From Caulobacter soli (GTDB lineage Bacteria; Pseudomonadota; Alphaproteobacteria; Caulobacterales; Caulobacteraceae): 64,000 nucleotides of DNA. Made by a program: the position numbers and the translations under genes. The stretch is taken from the NCBI RefSeq assembly GCF_011045195.1, contig NZ_CP049199.1:3596001-3660000 (forward strand). Reading direction: 5' to 3'. The stretch's first letter is position 1. Each line of letters opens with the position of its first letter. Under the pieces are notes generated by a model that was not told the DNA's origin, searched no databases, and saw nothing but the letters and a program-made list of their open reading frames with translations. This document shows positions 47,134 to 55,810 of this stretch, piece by piece.

Positions 47134-47895
47134 CTACAACGCCGACAACGGCTCCGCCACATCGCCATATCCCGCGTCCGGCTGGATCCGCAGCGACGCC
47201 CCGTCGACCCAGGGCTCCACGGTCACCAGCGGCCGCGCTCGCGCCGTCTCGATCGCCCCTTCGGCGCTGAGACTCTCCGCCAGCAGCTGCAGGTTCATCC
47301 GCGTGGGAAAGATCACCTTGCGCTCACCCGCCTCCGCCAGGGCCAGCGCCTCGCCGGGCGCGATCCATTCGGCGTCGACCGCCTCGTGACCGTCGCAAAC
47401 GGCCAGCTGCGCCGAGGGCGCGTGGGCCACGTAGAACCAGGTGTCGAAGCGCTTGGCCATCAGCGGCGGGGTGATCCAGCGGGCGAACAGGGTCAGGGCC
47501 GCCAAGTCCAGCTTCAAGCCAAGGTCCCGGACCACGTCCAGGAAGGCCACGCGATCCTCGGCCACCGCCGCCCGCACGTCGATCGCCGCCTCGCCGACAT
47601 AGATCGCGCCGGCCGCGTCGCGGGCCAGCAGCACGCCAGCCTCCTCATAGGCCTCGCGGATGGCGGCGATGCGCAGGGGCGCGCCGTCCTCGCCGACGCT
47701 CTCCCAGCCGGTGGCGTGGTCGGCCCAGGCCGGGTCGTGGTCGCCGGCGTGGCTCTTGCCGCCCGGAAAGACCAGGGCCCCGGCCGCGAAGTCGATCTGG
47801 TGATGCCGCTTGACCATAAGCACCTCGAACGGCGCGTCCCGCAGCAGCAGGATGGTGGCGGCGGGGCGGATGGGGTCGGCGGCGCGCTCGGTCAT
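47134..47895 (-). CDS. Nudix hydrolase
   Basis: A 253-residue Nudix-fold pyrophosphatase. The Nudix box is split: GGKSHAG, then about thirty extra residues, then REAYEEAGVLL, which carries the metal-binding glutamates. That enlarged box resembles NUDT19/coenzyme-A-type members. Substrate not determinable. It stands alone between two repeat elements. Confidence 0.87.
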   Translation of the reverse strand: MTERAADPIRPAATILLLRDAPFEVLMVKRHHQIDFAAGALVFPGGKSHAGDHDPAWADHATGWESVGEDGAPLRIAAIREAYEEAGVLLARDAAGAIYVGEAAIDVRAAVAEDRVAFLDVVRDLGLKLDLAALTLFARWITPPLMAKRFDTWFYVAHAPSAQLAVCDGHEAVDAEWIAPGEALALAEAGERKVIFPTRMNLQLLAESLSAEGAIETARARPLVTVEPWVDGASLRIQPDAGYGDVAEPLSAL

Positions 47896-47973
47896 CGCAT
47901 GAGGTTGGCGCCGATGCGGGGCGGCGGCCAGAGGTTTCGAACGGGCGTTTGCCGCACCAAACTCCGCTCATCC

Positions 47974-48090
47974 CGGCGAATGCCGGGACCCAGATCCCGT
48001 GGCGATGTGGATGATTGGAAGGGCTCAACGCTTATGGCGTCAGCCTCGAAGTCATTCCATCTGGGTCCCGGCATTCGCCGGGATGAGCGG
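47974..48090. repeat. Dispersed inverted repeat, family 2 copy A
   Basis: Arms CCGCTCATCCCGGCGAATGC and its complement, each about 30 bases, flank a 55-base core containing TTGGAAGGGCTCA and AGCCTCGAAG. A second copy in the same orientation lies at 52466-52592. Non-coding; sits between two leftward genes. Confidence 0.82.
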
Positions 48091-48102
48091 ATAAGTGAAG
48101 CC

Positions 48103-49239
48103 CTACCCCGCCGCCGCCGTCTTGGCCCGCTCGCTCAGGCGGTCCGCCCGGTCCAGCAGATAGTCGGCGTCCTCGCGCGACACCGACGGCGCGGCGGTGA
48201 GGAAGCGCTGGATCATGTGCTCCTGGAAACGCTCGCGATCGCCCGGGCGGCCGTCGTATTCCAGGGCGTGGAAGGCGTCGACGCCCGCGCGGAAGGCCGG
48301 TTGCAGGCGCGGCGGCAGGCCGGCCCGCTCGCAGATCGCCTTCAGGCCCAGGTGCCCGGCGTCGTGGATCATCAGCCAGGTGCGGTGATGCGGCACGCCG
48401 GCCAGCTCGGCCACGCCCCACTCGAAGAAGGTCATGTGGCCATGGGCCAGGGCCCGCAGCAGCAGCGACGGCGACAGGCGCCCCACGCTGTTGAGGTGTG
48501 CGGCGAAGGCCTTGGTGTCGACCGAGCGGCCGGCCTGGTCGACCAGGTCGATGGTCGCCCGTTCCTTGGTGTCGAGGATCAGCTCCAGCGTCCGTTCCGC
48601 CGACAGCGGATGCGAGGCCAGGATGTGGTCGCGCAGGTGGTCGCCGACCATATCGATCAGGCGCTCTGTCACCGCCAACGGCAGGCTCGAGCGGTAGGCG
48701 ACGGCGGTCAGCACGGTCTCGGACTTGGAGAAGCGTTCGAGCGCCCGCTGCAGGGCGCTCTCGGTCATGCGGGCGTTGTCGTTGGCGCAGACGGCGGCGA
48801 CCACGTCTTCGCCCCCCTGCTCGACCAGCAGGCTCGTCACCTTGCGCGACAGCTTGGGGCGCTTGGCCACGGCCATCTGGCGCACCGGACCGCCCAGGCG
48901 GACGATCTCGGCCAGATCGGCGTCGCTGAACACCGGCGAGAAGCTGATGATCGGCAGCGAGATGCTCTCGACGTCGCGGGCCAGACGGTTGGCGACATCG
49001 GCGGGCAGGGTCGGCGAATTGCGTAACGTGACCGCCATGGCGCGGCGCACCAGTTCGGCGGCGTCGGCGGCCATGACCCGCAGGATCTCGGCCGCCAGCA
49101 CGCGCTGGTCCTCGTCCAGCTCGGCGCGGTCGATGGTGCGGCACAGCTTGTGGGCCGCCAGCGCACGCTCGTCGGGCGTCGCGCCCTTCACCAGCATGCG
49201 GATGTCGTGTTCGGTCAGAGCGGCGCGCGTGGTGGCCAT
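48103..49239 (-). CDS. DUF2336-domain protein
   Basis: A 378-residue, wholly helical protein of the DUF2336 family, widespread in Caulobacterales and other alphaproteobacteria. Repeats of about 25-30 residues (for example VRRAMAVTLRNSPTLPADVANRLA) suggest a HEAT-like array in the first 280 residues. No catalytic motif or membrane segment. It is divergent from the hybrid kinase at 49401, which may or may not be linked. Function unknown. Confidence 0.8.
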   Translation of the reverse strand: MATTRAALTEHDIRMLVKGATPDERALAAHKLCRTIDRAELDEDQRVLAAEILRVMAADAAELVRRAMAVTLRNSPTLPADVANRLARDVESISLPIISFSPVFSDADLAEIVRLGGPVRQMAVAKRPKLSRKVTSLLVEQGGEDVVAAVCANDNARMTESALQRALERFSKSETVLTAVAYRSSLPLAVTERLIDMVGDHLRDHILASHPLSAERTLELILDTKERATIDLVDQAGRSVDTKAFAAHLNSVGRLSPSLLLRALAHGHMTFFEWGVAELAGVPHHRTWLMIHDAGHLGLKAICERAGLPPRLQPAFRAGVDAFHALEYDGRPGDRERFQEHMIQRFLTAAPSVSREDADYLLDRADRLSERAKTAAAG

Positions 49240-49400
49240 GGACGTTCCCCATCCCCCCTTTGGATGGTGTGGAATCGGATCATCCCCCGTTAGGCTTAAC
49301 GATTGTTTGCCCTCAATGCTCTGCGCGTTAACGATATGCCGTAACTCGGCGCAAACCGCGATCGCCTAGGGTCTGCCCTCACCAGCCGAGGAATCAGTCC

Positions 49401-51206
49401 TTGTTCGCCGAGCGCCGACCAAACACCCCCGCGGACGGCGGCGCCGACGCCCGTCTGGCGCTCGACGCCCAGACCGCGCTGTTGCCCTACGCGCTGGCCG
49501 TTTTCGCTGTCAGCCTGCCGATTTTCGTCTGGGCCTGCTCGTTCGCCGAGAACGCCGGCTGGATGGCGATCAGCTTCGCCGTGTTCGCGATCAACTGGGG
49601 CGTCTTCTACGGCGTGGTGGCCTGGCTGCGCACCGAGGCGGCCCTGGACCTGAACCGCCGCGCTCGCGTGCATGTGCTGTCGGGCCTGCTGTGGGCCGTG
49701 GCGGTGTGCCAAATGGCCGCATTCGCCGATGCGTCCGGCGGCGTGCGCGAGACCCTGCTGCTGCTGTCGGCCGGCGCGGCCGTGGTCTGCATCTTCTTCG
49801 CCGCCCCGTGGCTGCTGGCCCTGCTGATCACCGCTCCCGTCGCGGCCGCCGGTCCGCTGTACCTGCTGTTCTCACGGCCGGAGAGCGAGCGGTCGGGCAG
49901 CATGGCGTTCGGGGCCATCGCCCTGGCCATGGCCCTGTCGCTGGTTCTCAACCGCATGCTGCGTCGCCAGCACGCCCTGGCTCGGGCCCACGAGGCCCTG
50001 CTGGAGGAGCGGCTGAGCGTTCTGGAGTCCGCCGAGCGCGCCGCCCGCTCCAAGTCCGACATCGTCGCCACCCTCAGCCACGAGATCCGCAACGGCCTGA
50101 CCGGCGTGACCCACGTGCTGGCCGCCGCCGCCGGCAAGGGCGGACGCGCCGCGCCGTCGCGCGAGCAACTGAACGCCGCCCTCGACGCCGCCCAGGACCT
50201 GGTGGCCGTGCTGAACGCCACCCTGGACTCCGAGACCGCCGAAAGCGGCCGCCTGGCCGTCGAGAGCGTGGCCTTCGAGCCCGTCCGCCTGATCCGCGAC
50301 CTGGTGCTGCTGGACCGTCCGCACGCCGTGGCCAAGGGCCTGGAGCTGGTCGTCCATGTCGAGCCCGACCTGGAGCATCGCCAGCTGGGCGCGGCGATCG
50401 GCGACGCCCTGCGCACCCGCCAGATCATCGCCAACATCGTCGGCAACGCCGTCAAGTACACCGTGCGAGGCCGGATCGAGGTCCGGGTCGAGCGCCGCGA
50501 CAACCTGATCGCCATCGAGGTGGCCGACACCGGTCCGGGCCTGTCGCGCGACGAGATGGACCAGGCCTTCCTGGCGTTCCAGCGGGTCGAGCGCACCGGG
50601 GCTGGCGTCAACGGCGCCGGTCTGGGCCTGTCGCTGTCGCGCCAGCTGGCCAAGCTGATGGGCGGCGCGCTGGAGGCGACCAGCGCCGTCGGCGTCGGCA
50701 GCTGCTTCACCCTGACCCTGCCCTTCGACGAGAACGCCATCTGCGCGATCGAGCCGACCGGCGGCGAGGCCCCGCAGCCGGTCGAGGCCGCCGGCGCCCC
50801 GCCGCGCAACCTGCGCATCCTGATCGCCGAGGACGACGCCCTCAACGCCGCCATGCTGCGCGCCATCCTCGAGCAACTGGGCCACCAAGTGGTCCACGCC
50901 CAGAACGGCCGCCGCGCCCTGGACCTGGCCAAGATCTGCGACTTCGACCTGGTGATGCTGGACGGCCGCATGCCGATCCTGGACGGCCCCCAGACCGCCG
51001 CCGCCCTGCGCGCCCTGGACGGCGCCAACCGCGACGTGGCGATCGTGGCGGTGATCGGCGGCGACGCCGACGAGGCCCGCGAATGCCTGGACGCCGGCGC
51101 CGACACCGTGCTGCGCAAGCCCGTCAGCGTCGCCGCCGTGGCCCGCGCGGTGGCCGACGCCGCGTCGCTGGATCGCAAGAGCGCCAACCAGGCAGCGGTC
51201 GCCTAA
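49401..51206 (+). CDS. Membrane hybrid histidine kinase
   Basis: A 601-residue protein. Its N-terminal half (about 25-180) has six to seven hydrophobic segments without a periplasmic domain, so it probably senses within or at the membrane. HisKA has LSHEIRNGLTGV (H227), the ATPase domain has NIVGNAVKYT and GAGLGLSLSRQL, and a C-terminal receiver has acceptor D521 (VMLDGRMPILDG) with closing LRKPV. The start is a TTG at 49401; a better in-frame ATG was not found close by. It is followed by the CoA-transferase after 63 bases. Confidence 0.9.
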   Translation: MFAERRPNTPADGGADARLALDAQTALLPYALAVFAVSLPIFVWACSFAENAGWMAISFAVFAINWGVFYGVVAWLRTEAALDLNRRARVHVLSGLLWAVAVCQMAAFADASGGVRETLLLLSAGAAVVCIFFAAPWLLALLITAPVAAAGPLYLLFSRPESERSGSMAFGAIALAMALSLVLNRMLRRQHALARAHEALLEERLSVLESAERAARSKSDIVATLSHEIRNGLTGVTHVLAAAAGKGGRAAPSREQLNAALDAAQDLVAVLNATLDSETAESGRLAVESVAFEPVRLIRDLVLLDRPHAVAKGLELVVHVEPDLEHRQLGAAIGDALRTRQIIANIVGNAVKYTVRGRIEVRVERRDNLIAIEVADTGPGLSRDEMDQAFLAFQRVERTGAGVNGAGLGLSLSRQLAKLMGGALEATSAVGVGSCFTLTLPFDENAICAIEPTGGEAPQPVEAAGAPPRNLRILIAEDDALNAAMLRAILEQLGHQVVHAQNGRRALDLAKICDFDLVMLDGRMPILDGPQTAAALRALDGANRDVAIVAVIGGDADEARECLDAGADTVLRKPVSVAAVARAVADAASLDRKSANQAAVA

Positions 51207-51269
51207 GCTCTTCCAACAAGCGTTTAAGTCGCCCACACTCGCCGCAATGACAAGAAGCGGGAGGATGCG

Positions 51270-52454
51270 ATGCTGCGCGATCTGCGGGTCATCGAGCTGG
51301 CCACCTACATCGCCGCTCCGGGCGCGGCCGGGATCATGGCCGACTGGGGCGCCGACGTGATCAAGATCGAGTCGCCCGACGGCGACCCTGTGCGCGGCTT
51401 CTTCGACACCCTGGGCTCGGACCAGGCCGCCAACCCGATCTTCGAGCTGGACAATCGCGGCAAGCGCTCGGTCGTGCTCGACATCCGCACGCCCGCCGGC
51501 CGCGACGCCGCCAAGGCCTTGGTCAAGAGCGCCGACATCTTCCTGACCAATGTCCGCCCCGCCGGCCTGGCGCGGGCTGGGCTGGACCACGACAGCCTCA
51601 AGGCGGTCAATCCGCGCCTGATCTATTGCAGCGTCACCGGCTATGGCCTGGAAGGCCCCGACGCCGACCGCCCCGCCATGGACATCGCCGCCTTCTGGTC
51701 ACGCTCGGGCGTGGGCGCGATCACCGGCCTGAAGGGCGCCGAGCCCCTGCCCCTGCGCACCGGCATGGGCGATCACGTGACTTCCTTGGCGACGGTGTCC
51801 GCCATCCTGGCGGCCGTCCACGAACGCCACCGCACGGGCGTCGGCCGGCTGGTCGAGACCTCGCTGCTGCGCACCGGCGTCTATGCGATCGGCTCGGACA
51901 TGGCCGTCCAGCTGCGGTTCGGCAAGCTGGCCTCGACGCGGGGGCGACGCGAGGCGATCCAGCCCCTGGCCAACTTCTTCCAGACCCGCGACGGGCGCTG
52001 GATCTGCCTGCTGGCCCGCCAAGGCACCACCGACTGGGGCCGGATCGCGGCCGCCGCCGGCCGGCCGGACCTGGCGACGGACCCGCGCTTCGCCACCGCC
52101 CGCCTGAGGCGCGAGAACGGCCCGGAGCTGGTCGACATCCTGGACGGGGCCTTCGCGGCCATGGACTACGCGGAGGCCGCCGCCGCCCTGGACGCCGGCG
52201 ACATCACCTGGGCGCCGTGGCAGACCCCGCGCGACCTGGTCGCCGACCCGCAGGCGACGGCGGCCGGCTGTTTCGTGGAGACCCCCGACGGCCAGGGCGC
52301 GACCTTCCCCGCCCCGGCCGGTCCGGCGCGGTTTCCAGGGGCGGAGGACGGGCCACGCGGCCCAGCGCCCAAGCTGGGAGAACACACGGCGGCGGTGCTG
52401 GCGGAGATCGGTTGGTCGGAGGATCAGGCCGGAGAGGCGGCGGGCGCACGCTAG
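51270..52454 (+). CDS. CaiB/BaiF family CoA-transferase
   Basis: A 394-residue family III CoA-transferase. It begins with LRDLRVIELATYIAAPGA and contains ADWGADVIKIESP and the catalytic-aspartate region RPAMDIAAFWSRSG. It moves coenzyme A between carboxylic acids through a mixed-anhydride mechanism on that aspartate. The acid substrate is unknown. It follows the hybrid kinase and ends just before a repeat element. Confidence 0.93.
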   Translation: MLRDLRVIELATYIAAPGAAGIMADWGADVIKIESPDGDPVRGFFDTLGSDQAANPIFELDNRGKRSVVLDIRTPAGRDAAKALVKSADIFLTNVRPAGLARAGLDHDSLKAVNPRLIYCSVTGYGLEGPDADRPAMDIAAFWSRSGVGAITGLKGAEPLPLRTGMGDHVTSLATVSAILAAVHERHRTGVGRLVETSLLRTGVYAIGSDMAVQLRFGKLASTRGRREAIQPLANFFQTRDGRWICLLARQGTTDWGRIAAAAGRPDLATDPRFATARLRRENGPELVDILDGAFAAMDYAEAAAALDAGDITWAPWQTPRDLVADPQATAAGCFVETPDGQGATFPAPAGPARFPGAEDGPRGPAPKLGEHTAAVLAEIGWSEDQAGEAAGAR

Positions 52455-52465
52455 CCCCGTTTCAA

Positions 52466-52592
52466 CCGCTCATCCCGGCGAATGCCGGGACCCAGATCCC
52501 ATAGCGGTGTGCCTGGTTGGAAGGGCTCAGAGCTCTTGGCGACAGCCTCGAAGCTATTCCATCTGGGTCCCGGCATTCGCCGGGATGAGCGG
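52466..52592. repeat. Dispersed inverted repeat, family 2 copy B
   Basis: Same arms and core as the copy at 47974-48090, in the same orientation. It lies between two convergent genes, the CoA-transferase and the lytic transglycosylase, where it could act as a bidirectional hairpin. Non-coding. Confidence 0.82.
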
Positions 52593-52602
52593 ATTTTGGG
52601 TG

Positions 52603-53466
52603 TTACCGCTTGGCCTTGTCGCTGGCGTCGGACAGCACGCGCAGCATTTCCGACGAGAACATCGAGCTGGTCATCCGGGCGGCCGAGGAGCCGCCATTCG
52701 AGGCCAGGCTGAAGCCGTCATCGGCGTCCTGCGAGCCGCGCAGGATCAGGCTGACCAGGGCCTGCTGCTGCTGGATGCGCTCCAGCCGGCGACCGGTGGC
52801 GTATTGAACGAAGCCCTGGTCGGTGTCGGGCGTCTGGGTCGGCTCGGGCGTGGAAACCTCGCCGCCGCCGCCCGTCTTGGTCAGGTTGGCGTAGACCTCG
52901 CTGACCGTGGCCGCCCGCCCCTCGCGATAGAAGATCGAGCGATTGGCCGCCGCCGCGTCGGGGAACATGGCCGCGGCGCTGGCGCCCGGCGCGTTGCCCA
53001 CGGCCTCGATCAGCCGCGCCGAACCCTGCGGTCCCAGGAAGTGGGCGGCGTAGAGCTCGCCGGCCGTGGGCGAGCGCCCGACCCGGCCGCGCAGATAAGA
53101 GGCGTGGTCGCTGGTCAGCTCGCCGGCCATCAGCGAGGCGGCGTGCGGATCCAGCTTCAGGCCCAGCACCGCCTTGCGGGCCTCGTCGCCGCTGACCCGG
53201 TACTTGCCGTCCGAACCCTGCTGGATCAGGTCGGCGTAGCGGGCGTAGCCGTACTTGGCGCCGTGTTTCTTCAGCGTCGACAGCCAGGTCTGGTCGACGA
53301 ACTGGAACAGGCCCGAGGCCGACGAGGTGCGGGCCTTGGCGGCGGGATTGTAGCCGCTTTCGCGCTTGGCCGCGCCCATCAGAAACGTGAAATCCACGCC
53401 CGTCGCGCTGGACGCGCGCTGGATCGCCGACTCGACGACGCTGCGTATGGAGGTGACATCAGCCAT
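52603..53466 (-). CDS. Lytic transglycosylase domain protein without signal peptide
   Basis: A 287-residue protein with an SLT-type lytic transglycosylase domain: the catalytic glutamate in GAAKRESGYNPAAK (about residue 37), then ASGLFQFVDQTWL. It cleaves peptidoglycan. No signal peptide or membrane segment is seen; export might use the flagellar or another dedicated route, as in some flagellum-linked transglycosylases (inference). A perfect CtrA-type site lies 25 bases upstream of its start, which suggests expression timed to the cell cycle. The C-terminal third is low in known domains and Ser/Gly-rich. Confidence 0.85.
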   Translation of the reverse strand: MADVTSIRSVVESAIQRASSATGVDFTFLMGAAKRESGYNPAAKARTSSASGLFQFVDQTWLSTLKKHGAKYGYARYADLIQQGSDGKYRVSGDEARKAVLGLKLDPHAASLMAGELTSDHASYLRGRVGRSPTAGELYAAHFLGPQGSARLIEAVGNAPGASAAAMFPDAAAANRSIFYREGRAATVSEVYANLTKTGGGGEVSTPEPTQTPDTDQGFVQYATGRRLERIQQQQALVSLILRGSQDADDGFSLASNGGSSAARMTSSMFSSEMLRVLSDASDKAKR

Positions 53467-53490
53467 GCCCGAAGATGTGAACGCGCATGG

Positions 53491-53505
53491 TTAATCACGC
53501 CTTAA
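53491..53505. promoter_or_regulatory. Perfect CtrA full site
   Basis: TTAATCACGCCTTAA matches TTAA-N7-TTAA exactly, and flanking GG and CC extend the symmetry. It lies 25 bases upstream of the lytic transglycosylase and 137 bases upstream of the divergent TonB gene. CtrA is the master cell-cycle regulator in Caulobacter; binding is inferred. Confidence 0.75.
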
Positions 53506-53641
53506 CCACCCGGCAGAAATTGCCTGTGTCGGGTTGACGCAGTTACGGATGTAAAAATTCTACGACCGTAATATTTACAAACGTAATTCCGCATGACAGG
53601 CTTGCTTCATCGACCCAACACGGTCGTTGAAGGAGGTCGCC

Positions 53642-54367
53642 ATGGTTGCGTATGAAGGTTCGATCGGTTCCTACATCCCCGGCGTCGACGGACCCCGCCG
53701 CAAGCCGTCGAAGGCCCTGGTCGCGGCGCTGATCGCCGTTTCCGTCGCTCATGCCGGCCTGTTCGCCTATCTGGCTTACCAGAAGTATGTGCCGCCGATT
53801 ACGACCGACAGTAGTGAGCCGCCAGCGTTCAAGCTCGATCCGGTGATCCCCGATCCCCTAAAGCCCGACAAGCCGGTCCCGCCCAAGGCGACGTCGAACC
53901 CGCCGCTGGTTCACAAGCCGACGCTGTTCACGCCTCCAACCGTCGACCCGCTGCCGGTCAAGCCGGTGGAAGGCCCACGCGATCCGCCCGGACCAGGTCC
54001 GGTGGACCTGAAGACCGACCTGCCGCCCGGACCTCCGACCACGGTCGATCCGACGCCCCAGCCCAAGGTCATCACCCGTCCCAACTGGCTGAAGAAGCCG
54101 GGGGCCTCGGAGTTCAGCCGGTTCTATCCGGAAAGCGCCATGCGGCGAGGCGTCGGCGGCCTGGCGACCCTGAACTGCACGGTGGCCGCCAACGGCTCGA
54201 TCCAGGCCTGCAGCGTGCTGGACGAAACCCCCTCCGAGGAGGGGTTCGGCAAGGCGGCGCTGAAGCTGTCGAAGTTCTTCCGGATGAGCCCGCAGACCGA
54301 GAACGGCCAAGCCGTCGACGGCGCCAATGTCCGCATCCCGATCCGCTTCAACGCGGCCGAGGGTTAG
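53642..54367 (+). CDS. Energy transducer TonB protein
   Basis: A 241-residue TonB-like protein with one N-terminal membrane helix (about 28-48), a Pro/Lys-rich periplasmic linker (about 65-145) and a TonB C-terminal domain ([22 protein letters not shown], then [11 protein letters not shown]). It would pass energy to outer-membrane receptors. No exbB/exbD is adjacent; the set at 59529-61618 could serve it. A GGAGG ribosome site precedes the ATG. Confidence 0.9.
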   Translation: MVAYEGSIGSYIPGVDGPRRKPSKALVAALIAVSVAHAGLFAYLAYQKYVPPITTDSSEPPAFKLDPVIPDPLKPDKPVPPKATSNPPLVHKPTLFTPPTVDPLPVKPVEGPRDPPGPGPVDLKTDLPPGPPTTVDPTPQPKVITRPNWLKKPGASEFSRFYPESAMRRGVGGLATLNCTVAANGSIQACSVLDETPSEEGFGKAALKLSKFFRMSPQTENGQAVDGANVRIPIRFNAAEG

Positions 54368-54388
54368 GTTGAAAGCGCCGTGCGTGGT

Positions 54389-54476
54389 CCTCGTCCTTCG
54401 ACAGGCTCAGGATGAGGACCATTTCATGCGTCGCGGGCAGTAGAAAACCTCATCCTGAGCTTGTCGAAGGACGAGG
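54389..54476. repeat. Long inverted repeat with 29-base arms
   Basis: Arms at 54389-54417 and 54448-54476 are complementary with one mismatch and carry CTTCGACAGGCTCAGGATGA. The arms enclose a 30-base loop. Related repeats are common in proteobacterial intergenic DNA. It lies after the TonB stop and before the convergent membrane-protein gene, where it may end both transcripts. Confidence 0.85.
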
Positions 54477-54530
54477 TTTTCGGCACTCAAGGCTGAATGT
54501 CGATCGGCCGGACCAAGAAGGCCACCCGGA

Positions 54531-54941
54531 CTAGGCCGCCTTCGTCGTGTCCCGCAGCGACAGGCAATAGCCGAGCGTCACGACGATCCCCGCCAGGACC
54601 GCGCCGGTCCCGCCCAGGGCCGCCTGTCGGATCGGCGCGAACGCGAACAGCCCGGCATAGACCAGCCCGCTCAACGCCAGGGACCAGCCCGCCACCCGCC
54701 GGGCCTTGCGGGCCTGGGCGTTGGGGGCCTGGGCGTTGGGGACGAAGACCTTGGGCATCCGGTTGCCTTGCCAGGCGATCATCAGTCCGTTCATGCCGAT
54801 GACCAGTCGTGTGACCGTGTCGCCGTCGACATAGCCCAGCTTGCGCGCAACGACCGCGCTCAGCGTCACGGCGAGGATGGCGCCGGCCCAGACGAGACTC
54901 CCGACCCATTCCCTGTTCATCGCACAGCCTCGGTCGTTCAT
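54531..54941 (-). CDS. Small membrane protein of the ArsR-linked pair
   Basis: A 136-residue protein with about four hydrophobic segments (GSLVWAGAILAVTLSAVVA, then LVIGMNGLMIAW, a segment near 85-100 and LGGTGAVLAGIVVTLGYCL). Its ATG at 54941 overlaps the ArsR stop (ATGA) and has GGAGG seven bases before it; a second ATG at 54920 sits in a duplicated copy of the same start region. The neighbour resembles SdpR, whose partner in Bacillus is the immunity protein SdpI, but similarity of this protein to SdpI is not clear. Function unknown. Confidence 0.7.
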   Translation of the reverse strand: MNDRGCAMNREWVGSLVWAGAILAVTLSAVVARKLGYVDGDTVTRLVIGMNGLMIAWQGNRMPKVFVPNAQAPNAQARKARRVAGWSLALSGLVYAGLFAFAPIRQAALGGTGAVLAGIVVTLGYCLSLRDTTKAA

Positions 54942-54956
54942 CGCACAGCCTCCGTC
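54915..54956. repeat. 21-bp tandem duplication at the gene junction
   Basis: Two adjacent 21-base units (54915-54935 and 54936-54956) differ at one position. Each carries a ribosome-site-like motif and an ATG on the minus strand, so the duplication creates a second start for the membrane-protein gene. The upstream copy also forms the end of the ArsR gene. Confidence 0.8.
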
Positions 54957-55234
54957 TTGAGCGCCGGCGCCGCCTCGCCGAGGTCGAACGATTGGACGAA
55001 GCCCAAAAGTGCGTCTTCCAGCACCGAGAGCTTCAGGTGGTAGAGGACCGACTTGCCGGCCTTCTCGACGTGCACCAGGTCGGCCTCTTTCAGCACCGCG
55101 AAGTGCGCCGACATCGTCGGCTTGGAGACATCGAACTGCCCCGCCAGCTCACCCGCGCTCATCGGCCCCTGACGCAACAGCTGCAGCACCCGCCGGCGGG
55201 TGGGATCGGAAAGGGCTTTGAAGACCTGGCTCAT
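54938..55234 (-). CDS. ArsR-family regulator, SdpR-like
   Basis: A 98-residue winged-helix repressor. It starts MSQVFKALSDPTRRRVLQLL and carries the recognition helix in SKPTMSAHFAVLKEADLV, a sequence layout close to the SdpR autorepressor group. No metal-binding cysteine pair is present, so it is unlikely to sense arsenic. An 18-base perfect palindrome starts six bases upstream of its ATG and is the probable autoregulatory operator. It is coupled to the membrane-protein gene by ATGA. Confidence 0.88.
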   Translation of the reverse strand: MSQVFKALSDPTRRRVLQLLRQGPMSAGELAGQFDVSKPTMSAHFAVLKEADLVHVEKAGKSVLYHLKLSVLEDALLGFVQSFDLGEAAPALKTEAVR

Positions 55235-55239
55235 GGTGA

Positions 55240-55257
55240 GACGATTAGCTAATCGTC
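55240..55257. promoter_or_regulatory. 18-bp perfect palindrome, candidate ArsR operator
   Basis: GACGATTAGCTAATCGTC reads the same on both strands. It sits six bases upstream of the ArsR start, overlapping the expected promoter region. Autorepression by the adjacent ArsR protein is inferred from position and symmetry. Confidence 0.75.
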
Positions 55258-55309
55258 GAAATGAGTCAAGAAGGATGTCGCGCAGGGGCACGGTTGGGGA
55301 CACACGCAT

Positions 55310-55810
55310 GCGTGTGTCCCCGGCCTTGCGCCAACAAGCGCCTGATATCCCTGCGCTAAATCTTTAATCCCCTCACCCTTTCAGGTCGCCCGTATCCTTT
55401 ACCCACCTCGCAGCAGGGAAAGGGCGCATGGCCAGCGACCGATGCGGCGGCGAGGGGCGATCGAGCGGGAAGCTCTGTCGGCGGTTCTTTTCGGAGGACC
55501 GAACCTTGCGTCTCTGGTGCCGGTCGGGCCTGGAACACAGATACGACGTGACGTGAGGGTCGACTTAGCAGCAGGCGAGCGGTGACAGGCTCGCGGTCCG
55601 GGACAGGGGTTCGTTGACCTGGCCCGCCCGTCGGAGGCTTCAAAGCGGCGAGGCCCTAACAGGGCTCAGCGTCGCGGGCTTTCGGATAACGATGGCGCGG
55701 AGCGATCGGGCTTCGTCGAAACGGTATTCTTTTTTCGAACTCCGGACGATGTCCGGCGCTCCGCGACCCTTTCCATCAGCTCACAGCCAATGGCGTGGGA
55801 TCACACCCCC
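55310..55810. other. Unassigned intergenic region
   Basis: About 500 bases without a supported gene. A 95-codon minus-strand frame (55356-55643) and a 114-codon plus-strand frame lack domains and codon bias. Several short hairpins occur, for example GGCCCTAACAGGGCT near 55653. A structured RNA cannot be excluded but no known family was recognised. Confidence 0.35.

Noticed and set aside
49284..49340. CGTTA-GGCT-TAACG and TTAACG motifs as CtrA sites
   Set aside because: The spacing and second half do not match TTAA-N7-TTAA; kept only as possible weak half-sites upstream of the hybrid kinase.
55356..55643. 95-codon minus-strand frame
   Set aside because: No domain, no ribosome site and no GC bias at third positions; treated as non-coding.
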